A DNA stretch of 29,856 bases from Chloromonas sp. AAM2 (GCA_004335635.1 QAXH01000534.1:1-29856); one strand, 5' to 3'; positions 9,824 to 21,672 are shown, counted from the stretch's first letter. Notes: generated by a model not told the origin, from the sequence alone. Numbers and translations: made by a program.

Positions 9824-12800
9824 CTATCCTACACAGCAGAGCAGGACCGCGCACACAGTGATCACCTGGAAGAATAACTCAAACACAACTCTGGGGGCGA
9901 TGATTGCCCACACCAGGATGTGACCGTGCAGCACAGTGCTGCACACCATGAGCATACAAGACGTCCAGCATCGAGCAGCCACAACAGTGACCAGAGTCAC
10001 CACCTTGAGCTTGGACAAGGCACTCTTTCTTGCAGAGTTTGCGATGTTCATCATCCGTGTACAAGTGTCCGGTGCAACATCATCTCCGCAAGTGGTACAT
10101 CTACTTCTGTCCGCAGCATCACAAGAGTTTTCTCCATGGACATGCGTTTGCTCTTTGTTCTGAGTTATCTGTGGGCCACGAGTGGCCTGGTCACCTGCAT
10201 AGCTTCCCAGTGCGGGCTGCCCATGCAGCGCAGCAGAGAAGGCGAGTTGGGGCAGCAGGGCCAGCAAGAGAGCTGACACGAACATGGCACCAAATGTGTT
10301 GAGGGAGAGCAACACCGGGCTAATCCACCTGCGGCAACAACAAGGCAGGCATGAGCGTGTGATCACAAACAACACCAAGCGTTTAACAGTTGGCCAAATT
10401 TAACACTTGGCGCCTAACCCTCAACTTTAGTTGATGAGGAAACCTGAGCTAAGGTGAGGACGTAATCCTGATGTAAGATAGCATACGTACGCTGGGGTCC
10501 CATGCGGACAGTGAAAGAGCATGCAGTCCTTGACAGCAGGCTACCAGTGCATTTGCTGTGTGTGACAGCCATGCATTGCCAACCAATACCAACATGGTCC
10601 CTGCAGTTTGAGAAAGCAACTGAACTGTACCTGTGTCTGCCCTCACCACTGCATGTCATCAAAGCCAATGAAGGGCGAGGCGTACTGAAGCCCGGTGAAC
10701 TCGCAGAAGTGCCCAGTGGCAAAGAAGAGAGCACTGGAGATGGCATGCAGTGTCAACGCACCGCCCATGCATGCCGGTATGGCCATGGTCATGGCGCTAT
10801 CAACAGCCTGCTGAATGCATCTAGACTGATCACTGGCCGCTGCCTCTATTGCAGCTGATGCTTGGCCATCACGAGTAGTGGCGCCATTGCTGTTGCCTTC
10901 CTCAGTGTGGATGACACCTGCAGTAGCCTGGTCCAACGCCTGTTTGTCAGGTTGAGCTGCAGGTTTGGCAACTGAAGTGCTGTGGCTGCTAGTAGCGAAT
11001 GACCCAGCAGCTGCAAACTCATGCATGAAAAGAGAACACCGTGTTGCAGTCCTGTGCTTGCATCTGGCCAGGAGACTGGTGAGGTTCAGACAGCTGGTGA
11101 CGGCTATTGCAGCCAAGGCCATGCAGACAGGCCCACGACGGCCCAGGAGCAGTGTAACGGGTGGCCAGACCAGGGCAGCCAGCCAGAAGCTAGGCACTGC
11201 AGCCTGAAGCGTGCATTGTAAGAATTGTACTGATTGAAGCGGGCTTACCAGGAGTAAGCACACAACATGCAATGAAAGGCGCGAGATGCAAACACAGCTA
11301 CGAGTGTTACCTGCAAGACATGATGGCAGGCAGGGCTGCTACTGAAGAGGAACATGCAAAAGACGACACTCAGGATTATGGCAATCCTTAGCTGTTCATC
11401 GCTGAATGTGTGAAAGCAGGCTTACCTGATGCCCTTGCCAGAGTTTGCTGGCCAGGCCTGCCCACAGAAGGTGCCCCAGGCCCAGGGCACACAGGAGGTA
11501 CACAAAGCGCGGCAGCAGCAGCCGGTAGGGCACAGCCAGCACCAGCTGCAGCCGTTCCAGCACTGCTTTCCCTGACGGTGCTTGCAGGCAGAAGCGCTGC
11601 TGCATAGAAACTATTGATTCACTGCCCTGCTCTTGGTTTGAATTGTCAGCACCAGTTTTGTGATCACAGAATAGCAAATCTGACAAAGCAATCATGACTG
11701 TGCGGTCATCCCAAAACCGCGCATAGACAGCCATGCCCAACAGGGGGATCACAACCCCTGACGTAACAAATACGAGCCTGCGTAAGTTTGTAGCAGAGAC
11801 ACTTGGCCTGGATAAGCATAGTGGAGAATGTTGTTTCTGCCGCCGTACTCGCCTATGCACTGCCAGGACTGCAAAAGGCCCTAGAGATGCTGTAACAGCC
11901 AAGGCAATGAGTTCGATAATGGCAGGGTCAGTGGTTGCGCAATTGCTGCTAAACATGCGAATGGGTGTCTCATTCAAGTCAGTGTGTGGTAGCCCTGGCC
12001 GGTGTGTAGTGATGGGAAGGCCAACACGGAGTAATATGTGCTGAATTGCCTGCTGGGGTGTGGCTGTGTGGTACTCAGAGCCCAGTAGCTGCAGCAGCCA
12101 CCAAAGGGTGCAGCAAGCGAACTGAGCAAAGACAGTGCATAGTAGCCAGACCGGCATTCTGCCAGTTGGCCTCCACGCCTGCTGCTGCGCCTCGGCTGCT
12201 GCATGCTTGACGCTTGTCGGCTGTGTTGCAGCAGCCACAGGGTTTGCAACTGCACCACTGCCTGTGCTGGATTGTGATGTGCCGCGTCCTGTCGCATTGT
12301 CTGTGGTTGTTTCCCTGGCGTGGCTGTGCTCCATAACCCATGTGCTGATGTGCGTTTTTGTGCGCATGAGCAGAGCATGTCCACCCCATACGAGCCAGGG
12401 TAGCAGCAGCAGCGGTAAAGTAGTGGTGCACAATTCCCAAGCATCCGGCAGCACAGCCAGAGCAGCAGGGCTGCTGTTTGCCATGCCGCCGCCGGGTCCC
12501 TCTCCTGCCTGTGCCGGCATGTGATCAGCATCGGGGCCTGTGCTGGCTGGTGCACCCAGCAGATCCTCTAATGTGGTGCTCTGGGCTGCCTTGTCATGGG
12601 GATCAGTGCTGGCCCGGTCCATGAGGCCCCATTGCACCAGGAACAACATGCTGGCCACGCCCATGCATGCAGTGGAACATGCACAGAACATGCCCGCCAG
12701 GCCTGAGGACTGCAGAGCCCTTGGCTGTCCCTTGGCCGTTGTCATAGTGGCGAGAGGCCTGGCTTCAGCTGCTGGTGTGTTGGTTGGCAACTGGCCTTCA

Positions 12801-15800
12801 GCGGACCGCGCAGTGCTACTCAGGCTGGGCCCATGCTTGGCACGCGTCAGGGCAAGCCACATGGCTGTGCCGCCCATGGCTGCTAGGCATGCGGCTGCCG
12901 ATGCACATTGCACACGCCCCTCGCTCATCATCCAGTCTAAACCAAACAATGAACACGACTGGAAGACGCACACGGCCAAAGGGACCAGCACATGCGGTTG
13001 CATTGCCAGTGCCAGCTTTGGGTGGACTAAACCAGGGAGAGCTGACATCCTTAGGGCTGAATACTGTGCAGCTTCTGCCTCCCGCAGCTGTCTGTGTGTG
13101 ATGAGGGCGTCAGGGCGCGGGTCCGGCATTGGCACTGCCTGCTGCATGCCTGTTTGACCAGCCTGTCTGCCATGCAGCAGAGGACGGTCACCAGCATTGT
13201 GCGCGTTTGCTGAATCGCCGCTTGTTCCTGGCAGCTGCTCGATCAGCACCCACAGTAGCTGTGCAACGGTGAGCAGGAGGAAAATGCACCCCCCTGCCAT
13301 GCGAGGCAGATTGCAGCCTGTGAACCGACGCCGGGCGAGACTTGCTGCAGAGTCCAGGAATGCACGGCAGGCATGTAGTGCGTCTTCTATGGCCGTCACA
13401 TTCGTACAGTTACCAACTGTTCGGTCATACTCTGTACCCCTTAGCCCACTGCTGATATCAGAGCCAGTGTCCTCCGCTGCAGGTTGCACATGCACGTTAC
13501 ATGATGCATGTGCATCGCTATCGGCTAGCAGGCTGGCGTGTGACAGGGCACGATCAAACAGCTGCCTGCTGGCGTGGAGGTGCTCTGATGGCAGGGAGGA
13601 TACGAGAGCATAGTGGTTCAGGTAGCGCTGCACCTGCAGAAGCAAGCGTACGTGCATGGGTGAGAGATGATTCGTTAGCAGCCGTGAGATCTGACAGCCC
13701 TGAGCATTGAGTACTGCAAAGCTGCGTATGTGATACAGGGACTCTACGTGCATGATAACTAAGTACATGCATGTAACGTTGCCAATCACGCACAGAGCAC
13801 GTCGGCATGTGAACGGCACACCATACCCAAGCGTCCATGCAAAACCATACCGTTCTATGCAAAACCCACGCCGACAGCACTGCTTACGTGCAGTGCGCGC
13901 ATCGACAAGGATGTGGAGAGACAACAACAACGCCTGGGCTGAAGCCACTTGCCTGTTTGCATGTTGACAGCAAAGCATGCAGGTAGAGTTCACCATCTGC
14001 ATGCCTTGTCCCAGCAGCAACACTTCTGCCTGGCGCCGCCAATGTATCCCAGAGACTGGGGTCCACAGAACCCACGTTACTGTACGGCACAGGGACACCC
14101 ATGAGCATGGCAAACGTGGCAGCAAAGTCCAGCTGAGAGATGGTGACGGTGGGTGCTGCACGGGGCGGCGCAGGGCGGAGGCTTGGCGCGGTGTCAAGCG
14201 CTGGCTCAGTTACTGTGGCAGTGGTGCCTGTGGGTGATGGCCTTGTGTTGGCTTCAGCCACAGCAGGAGCCAAAATTGTACTGAAGGACTGGTTGGACAG
14301 CAGCATTGAGCCAGACTCCGCAACAGTCGTTGCATCACTGAGCACCAGCTCGGTGGCGGCTCGGCGTTGAGCAGATCCATCGCTTGCTGGCTCAGCTGGC
14401 TTGTCTACTACTGAGCGGATCACCTCTTTAGACGCTGCGGTAGATGCCTCACTGCTAGTTGCATGCCGAAGCTGCCACCATGCCCGCAGATTGAAGGCCA
14501 CCAAGAGGGTGTTCACTTCGTCGGCTGACGAGCCCCCGTGGTCACCGCCCAGTGTCTGGCCATGATCGCTCATTACCAGAAGCATGGTGTCCTCATAGGC
14601 GCCGCCAGGACCAGCATCAGCAACCAGCGCCTCTGTTATTGCATGCGCAGGCAGGTAGGCAGGTTGTGGTGTGTCACCCACATGGTGAAGGCAGGTAGCG
14701 AAACGGCATGCTGACGGGGACCTGCATATCCCATGCAAAAACTTGCTCTATTCCCGCAAGTAACCCTGCATGTGCCGAGTCCGCCTGTCCAGCGCCAATC
14801 AGTACGTCCATTCTGAAAGATCAAGCACACAAACTTCCTTCCCGACTGTGCCTTCTGATTCAAACCTGCCGCGCCTCTCTGGACTCAGTTCTGGTATGCA
14901 AAGGTGTGCATATCAACCTGGTCCCCACCTGCCACCTGCACCAGCTGTTGGTCCATCTGTGTGACCTTTGCCTCCATGGCTGCACTGCCCACGCCATGCG
15001 CATGGCCCGCATGGTCGACCCCCAGGTAGTGTCCGATCAGCACATCCCATGTGGAGGGCGCATGCAGGTAGTGCTGGAGGTGCTGCAGACAGCAGGGAAG
15101 GAGGGCGGAAACTTTGTGGAGGCTTCAGCCATCTGGGGGTTCGCATGGGGGTGCGAACCACTATGCGGCTAGGCCAGATGCTGGTATTCAGGCAGGCAGC
15201 ACAGCTGCAGCTTCTGCCAGTGATCAACAAGACTGGAGTACAGGGCGTGTGCCAGATGTCTATGAGCATCAGGAACCTGCCGACGCACGCGTACAGCCGG
15301 CAAGTTAAAGAACGGTCCCTCAAACGCTTCAGTGCAGGGCGTGTGCCAGTTGCCTGACAGAATTAGAAGTCTGCAACACACGCTTGCAGCTGGCCAGTTC
15401 CCCAAACGCACTTTCCACACGCCATCATCCACAGTGTGCATGTCCATCACGTTGAACGATGGGTACGGGTGACTGTTGGCGAACACACCAGCAGGTGCCA
15501 GCTGCATCCAGGTGTCGTCCCCCATGAATACCTGCAGGCCGTGGGTGGTGAAGTACAAAGTTAGGGACAAGTACCAGTCGCCATGAGTGGGGCACTCAGC
15601 CAAGCAAGACAGCAAGCAACATAGTGAGAACACTCTCAAACTGACGGCAGTGCAAAGCAGGTGTGCTGGACCAAGGACCGTGCAAATTACTACTGGTCTG
15701 AAAGTTCAACACCTGGGGGATGCACGTCTACATTGCTGCAGCTCCAGGCCTGCATGCTTGACATCCTGTACCACCGCCGTGTCTGCTATCACTGCATTGA

Positions 15801-16796
15801 ACACGTCCGTTCTAAGTGATGCATGCGATGCATCATGTTCTACTCACCGTCCTCCTGCCATGTGCCGCCAGCTGCGACAACAGGTTGTCTTCGCCTAAGG
15901 ACACAGCGCTGAAGCTCTGGCCAATGTCCAGAAAAGTTGGCAGACAACCCTGTGGCAGGACAGGTGAGTGCTGACGACCAAACCGGCACATGAGCAGATG
16001 TCTGCGTTGACCTGGTGCTCAGCTTCAGGCTCTTTAACGAAGACCGTCCAACCGAAGGTTGTTTGCCTCATGCTTGAAAACTGCTGCAAGTTCGCGTTGA
16101 TCAGCTGGACAGTGTACCCCGTGGCTGGTGGGCTTGCTGTGTGGTAACGTATGCTATGTGATGCCATGCTGCGTGATGTAAACTACTCACTGTGAGCCAG
16201 GCCTTGAGTCTGCTGATGGTGATTGTTGGCATGTCCGCTGTGAAGCGGGCAGTCAGGGCGGCAGGTCCCTGCATGCAGGAGACGCAACCAGCTAAGTCTC
16301 GGCCTAGCCAAAACCACGCTGCTAGGCCGAACCACACTCGCGAGCCTTATCCCGGTATCAGTCCATGTCCCATTATAACATGTCCATACCCAGCTTCCAT
16401 GGCCAATGCACAGCCCATGCTCTCCATGCCTCAAGTACGGCCAGGTTGACTTGGTCAACGCCACCGCAACGCCCACCCACTGACCGCATCTTGGACGAGC
16501 TGGCGCAGCCTCGCCAGGTCATTGCCAGGCCTGCCTTCCTCTCCGCTTTTGCCGGCGAAGTAAAAGTCTTCTCTTAGGGCATCGACGACTATCAAAACTG
16601 CTTTTTGGAAGGTCGGCTTGACTGGGCAGCCACCACCGACGACGTTGCTCTTGTCAGATGCATTGGAGCTGCAGTTTGTGATGGTGGGAAGCTCCGTTCG
16701 AACACTGAGAAAGCCGGAAGCGAACAGCCAAAGCCCTAGAACTAAGGAGGCTACAATGGCTACCCAAGAGAAACCCCTCTTAACCTCAAGCAACAT
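9824..16796 (-). CDS. PIGO: GPI ethanolamine phosphate transferase 3 (PIG-O)
   Basis: Ten exons on the minus strand: 16796-16485, 16268-16191, 15949-15848, 15531-15412, 15082-14929, 14632-13953, 13633-11426, 11391-11311, 11203-10647 and 10328-9824. Every phase agrees, giving 1,598 residues. PIG-O adds ethanolamine phosphate to the third mannose of the GPI precursor in the ER membrane, the site later linked to protein. The N-terminus has one membrane anchor (residues about 9-31), then an alkaline-phosphatase-like domain. Its visible metal-site motifs are VVDALREDF (Asp72), the threonine-rich PTITISRL (Thr119/Thr121 region), [27 protein letters not shown] (Asp227, His231) and [14 protein letters not shown] (Asp278, His279, His287). 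The C-terminal part is a long run of membrane segments. Intron 6 has a GC donor (CAG|GCAAGT). The protein is much longer than human PIG-O (about 1,090 residues), largely through Ala/Thr/Ser/Gln-rich loops in exon 7. An in-frame ATG at 16886 would add 30 residues; 16796 was preferred because it places the anchor at the N-terminus. Confidence 0.93.
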
Positions 16797-17044
16797 CACA
16801 TTTCGCTCCCTTGATGTACAGAGTTCTGTGCCATGCGTCTGGTTTGTCCACATGCAAGGCCACATGCAAGGAGTGGGTGGCCACACATCTTGGTGTGATC
16901 TTTCCAGTGATGTCCAATGATTGGCAGAGGCTGTCCGCTGTTACGAGAGGGTTGCTTAATCATCTTTCTGCAACACAAAACCAAACAGAAAGCTCTCAGT
17001 CGTGAACCCCTGCAGCAACAGAACATCTGTACCGTTTGTTGGCC
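16797..17044. promoter_or_regulatory. short divergent promoter region with palindromic CCAAT element
   Basis: Only 248 bp separate the start codons of PIG-O (minus) and the oxidase-like gene (plus). The palindrome CCAATGATTGG at 16914-16924 puts a CCAAT box on both strands near the middle, a typical bidirectional-promoter element bound by NF-Y in other eukaryotes. A 12-bp direct repeat, CCACATGCAAGG, occurs twice at about 16849-16871. Confidence 0.45.
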
Positions 17045-19430
17045 ATGGCAGCACTGCACAGCACCTCCATCACGCCCTGGAAAGCACGCATCCAGCAGTC
17101 CTTAGCTCAGAACGCCAGTTTAGTGTGAGTCGAAATTGCAGTTTGAATTGGAATATCATCACTGAGATGGAGCCCATCCACACACGCACATGCCTGCTCT
17201 CAGATACAAGACCCAGTCTGTCACTGTGTGCGTGTGGTGCATGACTGGTTCACGCAGATACGCCAAGTATGTACAATTAGCCACCGTCAAGTTAGATGGA
17301 GGCCCGGCAGTAAGGACTGTCGTTTTCAGGTGGGAGAAGAGCTTCCCTGACAAGTTCATGTCCAACCATTGTTTTGTGCATATTTGAGCAAGGTTAGTGC
17401 TCGGCAAGGGCACATATTTGTTGGATGAGCATGGCCGTGTGCCAGCCAACATCCTTTACAGTTTTCAGTGCTTAGCAGCTGCCAGACCCTTTTTTTGAGC
17501 GCGTTTCGTCTTGTGTTAAGTGCAGGGGCTTTCTTGAAGACACTGATGACCTGACCTTCATCACAGACCAGAGGAGCAACAAGGTGTGTCATAGACCACT
17601 GAACAATCCTGCATATGAACAGTGTCTACTTATCCAAAGCCTGATGCCTTCAGCCCCTTGCAGCCGCGTGCCTTTCTTGTTCGTCCTACTCTCAACGCAT
17701 GTGCATGTGATTTGTGGCGTCAGGTACAGGAGGTGGCTCGGAACTCGGCATCAGAGGTGGCCTGGTACTTTCCCAATTCCAGGTAGGCGACTGGGCAAGG
17801 TGAAATCCATGCATCATACACCAGCTTGATCTGCACGTCCCCTTGTTGAAGCCATTTAAGTGACCATAATCTATCTCAGGCACTCGGTCAGGGCCTGCAC
17901 ACACTGCCCACCAACCACATGTCGGGAAACAACGGATAAGTTGAGCATTCTCGTTTTCCCTATTCCGACCTCGGCCTTGTCACCACCATCACTGCTGCCA
18001 GCACTCAAGTTGCGCAAGCCCCTTCCTTGATTAGTAGCCATAACCATCGTATGTTAACTTACTATGTTTGTTATCTCTCAATGGTGTCCAAAGTTGCCCA
18101 AACTCATTCTTTCATTAGCAGCTTCTAAGCTTAGTCACGTCTGCCTCACCTTGTGCCGCCGCGCGCCACACAGGGAGCAGTACCGGTTGACTGGCAGCCT
18201 GGCCATCATCGGTGCACAGCACGCAAGCCAGGACATGCTGCTCGCCCGCCAGGCAACCTGGGACAAGCTCAGCGACGGAGCGCGCTCACAGGTCGGACTG
18301 TCAATTGGGTTCTGATAGTGAGCGAGGAGTAAGGTTAGGTACGGCACAACAGAGAGCAGCTCAATAAGCGGCAATGCGGTTTGCAGCCGCATATGCTCTG
18401 TGTGTGTGGCGCAATAGATGAAAGGTGTTCGTTTTGGTCCTGGCCTGCAAGGTAGCACTGCTCTCTCATGCAGCCAATGACCAACTCGTGATGTGGTGCC
18501 AGTAGCGTCCTTGTATAACTGTTGCAAGCAGGTGTTAGTGCTAGTTTGGAAACGAATGCAGGGCTGCATGCCTAGATTGTGTGTTCGGGCTTGCTCTATG
18601 CTAGATTGCGTGGAGCAAGTAACACCGGAGTGTGACTTATCCATGAAAGCAGTGCGTGTGTTGGCTTTGTGCTCATGTCTGCTGGTATGGGCCACCCTGT
18701 GTCTGGTCGTTTGCCTGGCCTGTGGGCCTCCTTAACCCAGTGCCTGCCACATGTGTGCCGATGCTGCAGTTCTCGTGGCCCCAGCCTGGCTTGCCGCGTG
18801 ATATCGACCCCCAGTCGTTCAAGCAAGGCGCACCGGGGCCCAGCGAAGCGCCACTGCCCAACTTCTGCCTTGTGGTGCTGCAAGTGACCGAGGTAAACAC
18901 ATGGCACGCGAAGCACGACCATATTAGGCACCAATAGGCAAAAGCGTTCTCAAAAACAACAGCACTGAAAAGTTCGTTTTTTTTCTAGGTTTATCAAAGT
19001 TCAATCCATACAAGCAACATGGCAACAATCAGACAAACTCGACAGCAGATTAGGTTGGCAAGGCTGGCATTGCGCCAAGAATTAGTTGGATGTATTTTGC
19101 GTAGAAGCTGGCGTTGGATTCATCATGCTATTCCTGGAAACTGTCCCAGAACTGGCAAACATTTTTTTTGGAGACTAGGAAGCAGTGAGTAAAGATACCG
19201 CTCGGAAAGTCATCCGGTGCATCCACCGCACAAGGATCGTCTGTAGCACATGTTGCATAGACATCCGGAGTGTGGACAGGCGTTAGAGCACCTGTTGTCC
19301 TCCTTCCATGCAACTAACCTTCCTGTGGTTGTGTTTGCAGGTGGACTACATCCAGTTGTTTGACAACCTGCGGGTGACTTACTTGCGACTCGATGATGGC
19401 TCGTGGCAGGCCAAGGAAGTTAACCCTTAG
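17045..19430 (+). CDS. pyridoxamine 5'-phosphate oxidase-like FMN-binding protein (Alr4036 family)
   Basis: Seven exons, 17045-17124, 17258-17329, 17526-17583, 17724-17782, 18174-18291, 18770-18892 and 19341-19430, give 199 residues with consistent phases. The sequence follows the plant/cyanobacterial Alr4036-type family: an N-terminal helix (TPWKARIQQSLAQNASL), YVQLATVKLDGGPAVRTVVFRGF, a strand LTFITDQRSNK, SEVAWYFPNSREQYRLTGSL, FSWPQPGLP, LPNFCLVVL and a closing VDYIQL...EVNP. These form the split-barrel FMN-binding fold. The family has a PNPOx fold, but its true substrate is not settled, so vitamin B6 oxidation is only inferred. No clear transit peptide is seen in the short N-terminus. Intron 6 (18893-19340) carries a copy of the dispersed repeat on the opposite strand. 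Confidence 0.92.
19142..19172 (-). repeat. dispersed repeat, copy B (intronic)
   Basis: The minus strand carries a perfect 18-base core TTTGCCAGTTCTGGGACA preceded by a run of eight A. It lies inside the last intron of the Alr4036-type gene, antisense to it. Confidence 0.8.
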
Positions 19431-20064
19431 TGAACTGATATATTAGTTTGTTGTATGGGTAGTTGCACTGTATTTATTTCAGTACCATATATGGTATACA
19501 GAGTTTGAGGCTTGCTTCAGGGAATTGGGCAGGCCATAGAAGAGTTGCAAACTTTTAGTTGCAAAATTGAAGGCTCTTTACAGGCGCGTTCCTGATGTGA
19601 CATCCGCTACAAGTCTAGCCTGAGGTGAAGGTGGCCTGCCACAACTTCAGGCTATTGATCATCTTCATGCTGGCCGGTACTCGTCTGAACTTTGGTGGGG
19701 CTCGTTGGGGTTGTGTATACAGCTGTCAACACAAGGCTTCTACTTGTGATTGAGGCTGGTGTGCTTCCGAAGGCTGCAATGCACGGACGAGCAACCGGCT
19801 GGTGCAACAACAAGCTGACCCGCATACACATTCTGAAACAGCCATTTCATTACCTGTGCTCCAGCTGTCGCTGTGCCAACGGCATTGTTGCATAGGAAGG
19901 CCTCGACATGGCCGTATCTGCCCGATGTCGATGTATCACATACCAGGGCGCAAACCGACAGCCGAAGGAATGTTATATCAGGACCCGGATCGGTAGCCTG
20001 GTCCGACGCTGAGCCCTGGCGACGTGCTGACCCTGCCGAACCTCAGCCGTAGTGTTGAGGGCAG
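19431..20064. other. 3' flank of the oxidase-like gene, no gene recognised
   Basis: No supported exon. A perfect 14-bp palindrome TACCATATATGGTA (containing a CArG-type CCATATATGG) lies at about 19483-19496, near the expected 3' UTR. No TGTAA signal was found close to the stop codon. Confidence 0.5.
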
Positions 20065-20295
20065 TTGGACAGCGAGGAGGTGATGCGGGCGGTGACCAGC
20101 CAGGTGGCGGGGGAGGCGCGGGCGGGGCGGCCGGCGGAGCTGACGGGCCATCAGTGGGCCACGGTGCTGGCCCTGGCGTTCCTGCGCAAGCACTGTGCGG
20201 CCGAGCGCAGCACGTGGGAGGGCATGGCTCAGCGCGGGATGGCCGGCGGGAGCAAGGGCAACGGGACTCAGTTCTGGGACAGTTTGTGTGAATAG
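20065..20295 (+). pseudogene. fragment of a VWA5A-like C-terminal domain ending in a dispersed repeat
   Basis: An open frame beginning after an acceptor-like GGGCAG encodes LDSEEVMRAVTSQVAG, then PAELTGHQWATVLALAFLRK and AERSTWEGMAQRG. This resembles the C-terminal region of VWA5A-type proteins, in which a conserved Trp-Ala-Thr helix is followed by a Trp-Glu helix. It is much more GC-rich than its surroundings. No upstream VWA exons were found on this strand, and the frame ends QFWDSLCE-stop, where QFWDSL is written by a copy of the dispersed repeat. It could be a duplicated gene fragment, or one exon of a gene whose other exons I could not see. It is not part of the VIT/VWA gene at the left edge, which lies about 16 kb away on the other strand. 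Confidence 0.45.
20269..20285 (+). repeat. dispersed repeat, copy C (partial)
   Basis: CAGTTCTGGGACAGTTT matches the core but lacks its TTTGC start and the A-run. It forms the last codons of the VWA5A-like fragment. Confidence 0.6.
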
Positions 20296-21118
20296 GTCTG
20301 TATTACCGCCAGCAACCATTGTGTGTCAGTAAAACATGTATATGTGCGTGTGTATGAACCGCGAGTCATCCTGCAACTCTGCTCCAGGGCAGCCCTGTAG
20401 TCACGCATGGCGATGGAGGACGCCAAGGCAGTCGGTTGACGTTGACAACTTATTATTTTCAGTAGTGACGCCTCTTGTAGGCACGGCGCTGTGTGTATCT
20501 GTATCGCTGTGTGTATCTGTACTACACCCACCACCAGGCTTTGGTTTGTTATGCTTTGCTCCACGCTTGCCGTAGCTCTTTGTATGGGCGGTGGTTAGTG
20601 GCCATCAGGACTTTTTGTTGCCCTGGCCTTGGCCTTTATTCAGGCAGATGGGCAGATGATTTGATTGCATGTTTGTGTGGGCAGAGCAAGATGTCCGGGT
20701 TGGCCTCCATTACCCATGCAGATTGAGACCTCAATGCCGTTATGAACCAACAATTCGCAAGGCATTCGCAATCAAGCAATGCCAAGCAATCGGCACCGCC
20801 CTTGCAGCGCCAGCATGAAGATCTGTGTTCAGCCACGCCACGCCACGCCACGCGTGCGGGTGCAAACGCCAGGATCTAACAGCACTTTACAGTGGTGACA
20901 GTGGCACGGTGATAATGGTCGATGCCAAAGCACACGTGAGAGCCAACCGACAGTTTGGGGTTGTTGTACTGACGTTTTCCCCCCTTCTGCACATCTACCA
21001 AATCTACGGGCAAGGTGGCAAAGCCGAGCTGTTATGATACAACCCACCCACTCGTAGTCGTAGTCTGGTCAGCAAAAGGACCCAATGATGCAAGCACAGG
21101 CTGGAGGCTGTGACACAC
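20296..21118. other. stretch with no recognised gene
   Basis: This contains simple duplications (CTGTGTGTATCTGTA twice at about 20490-20521; CCACG three to four times at about 20833-20851) and several short open frames without domain or splice support. Exons belonging to the downstream ORF may be hidden here. Confidence 0.45.
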
Positions 21119-21652
21119 ATGCTGGATGGCGTTCCTCGTGGCACCAACGAGCAGCAGGCCCTGCTCATGCTGCTGGACCTCAACAGGCAGATGCATGAGG
21201 AGCTGACGGCCCTGCGCCAGGAAGTTGACGTCCTGAAAGGGTCCAAGGAAGTGCGTCAGGCAGCGAACCTGCAAACCATCTTAAAGGATGCTGTGCGCGA
21301 GGACATGGAGGACTGCAACTTGGAACTGTGCTATCACAAGTCCTTCCTGGCTAATGATCTATCCCGTGAAAGGGGCGTGTGGTACAGATTCATCATCCGC
21401 AAAGTTGATGCCTACATACGAGGGTGGTGGATCGGTGCCAATTTTGAAACGCAGCCGGTACCCTTTGTGGTCCCTGGCAACTTCCAGAATGGCAACAAGT
21501 ATGAGGTGTACTGGGAGTCAGCACAGGAGCTGCACCTCAGGGCCGGTCCCAGGCTGCTTGCAGGGGCGCGCGGCTGGGAGCTGAGCAGTATCACGGCAAA
21601 TCACCAGCGCGAGCCCTCGAAGAAGTTGTACATGTCAGAAGATGTGCCTTGA
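21119..21652 (+). CDS. hypothetical protein with N-terminal coiled coil
   Basis: An open frame of 178 codons including the stop runs from ATG 21119. The frame is closed upstream by TGA at 21086. An acceptor-like CACAG at 21095-21099 would let a spliced upstream exon join at CTG GAG GCT GTG, so the true N-terminus may be longer. Residues about 10-45 (QALLMLLDLNRQMHEELTAL and on) look like an amphipathic or coiled-coil helix. The rest is a compact-looking domain rich in aromatic residues (RGVWYRFIIRKVDAYIRGWW, PFVVPGNF, NKYEVYWESAQ). Composition is even and protein-like, unlike the shadow frames around it. I do not recognise the family. A copy of the dispersed repeat begins about 20 bp past the stop codon. 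Confidence 0.55.
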   Translation: MLDGVPRGTNEQQALLMLLDLNRQMHEELTALRQEVDVLKGSKEVRQAANLQTILKDAVREDMEDCNLELCYHKSFLANDLSRERGVWYRFIIRKVDAYIRGWWIGANFETQPVPFVVPGNFQNGNKYEVYWESAQELHLRAGPRLLAGARGWELSSITANHQREPSKKLYMSEDVP

Positions 21653-21672
21653 TCAGTTATGACATGCCATGT

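Noticed and set aside
13693..13716. Possible small PIG-O exon reading FAVLNAQ before exon 7, resembling a human PIG-O segment
   Set aside because: It has no GT or GC donor in the right place and its phases do not fit. Exon 6 extended to the GC donor at 13952 joins exon 7 in frame with [13 protein letters not shown].
16023..16167. Minus-strand frame [21 protein letters not shown] between PIG-O exons 2 and 3
   Set aside because: It lies in the intron. Direct joining of KAWLT to [10 protein letters not shown] matches the family and keeps phase.
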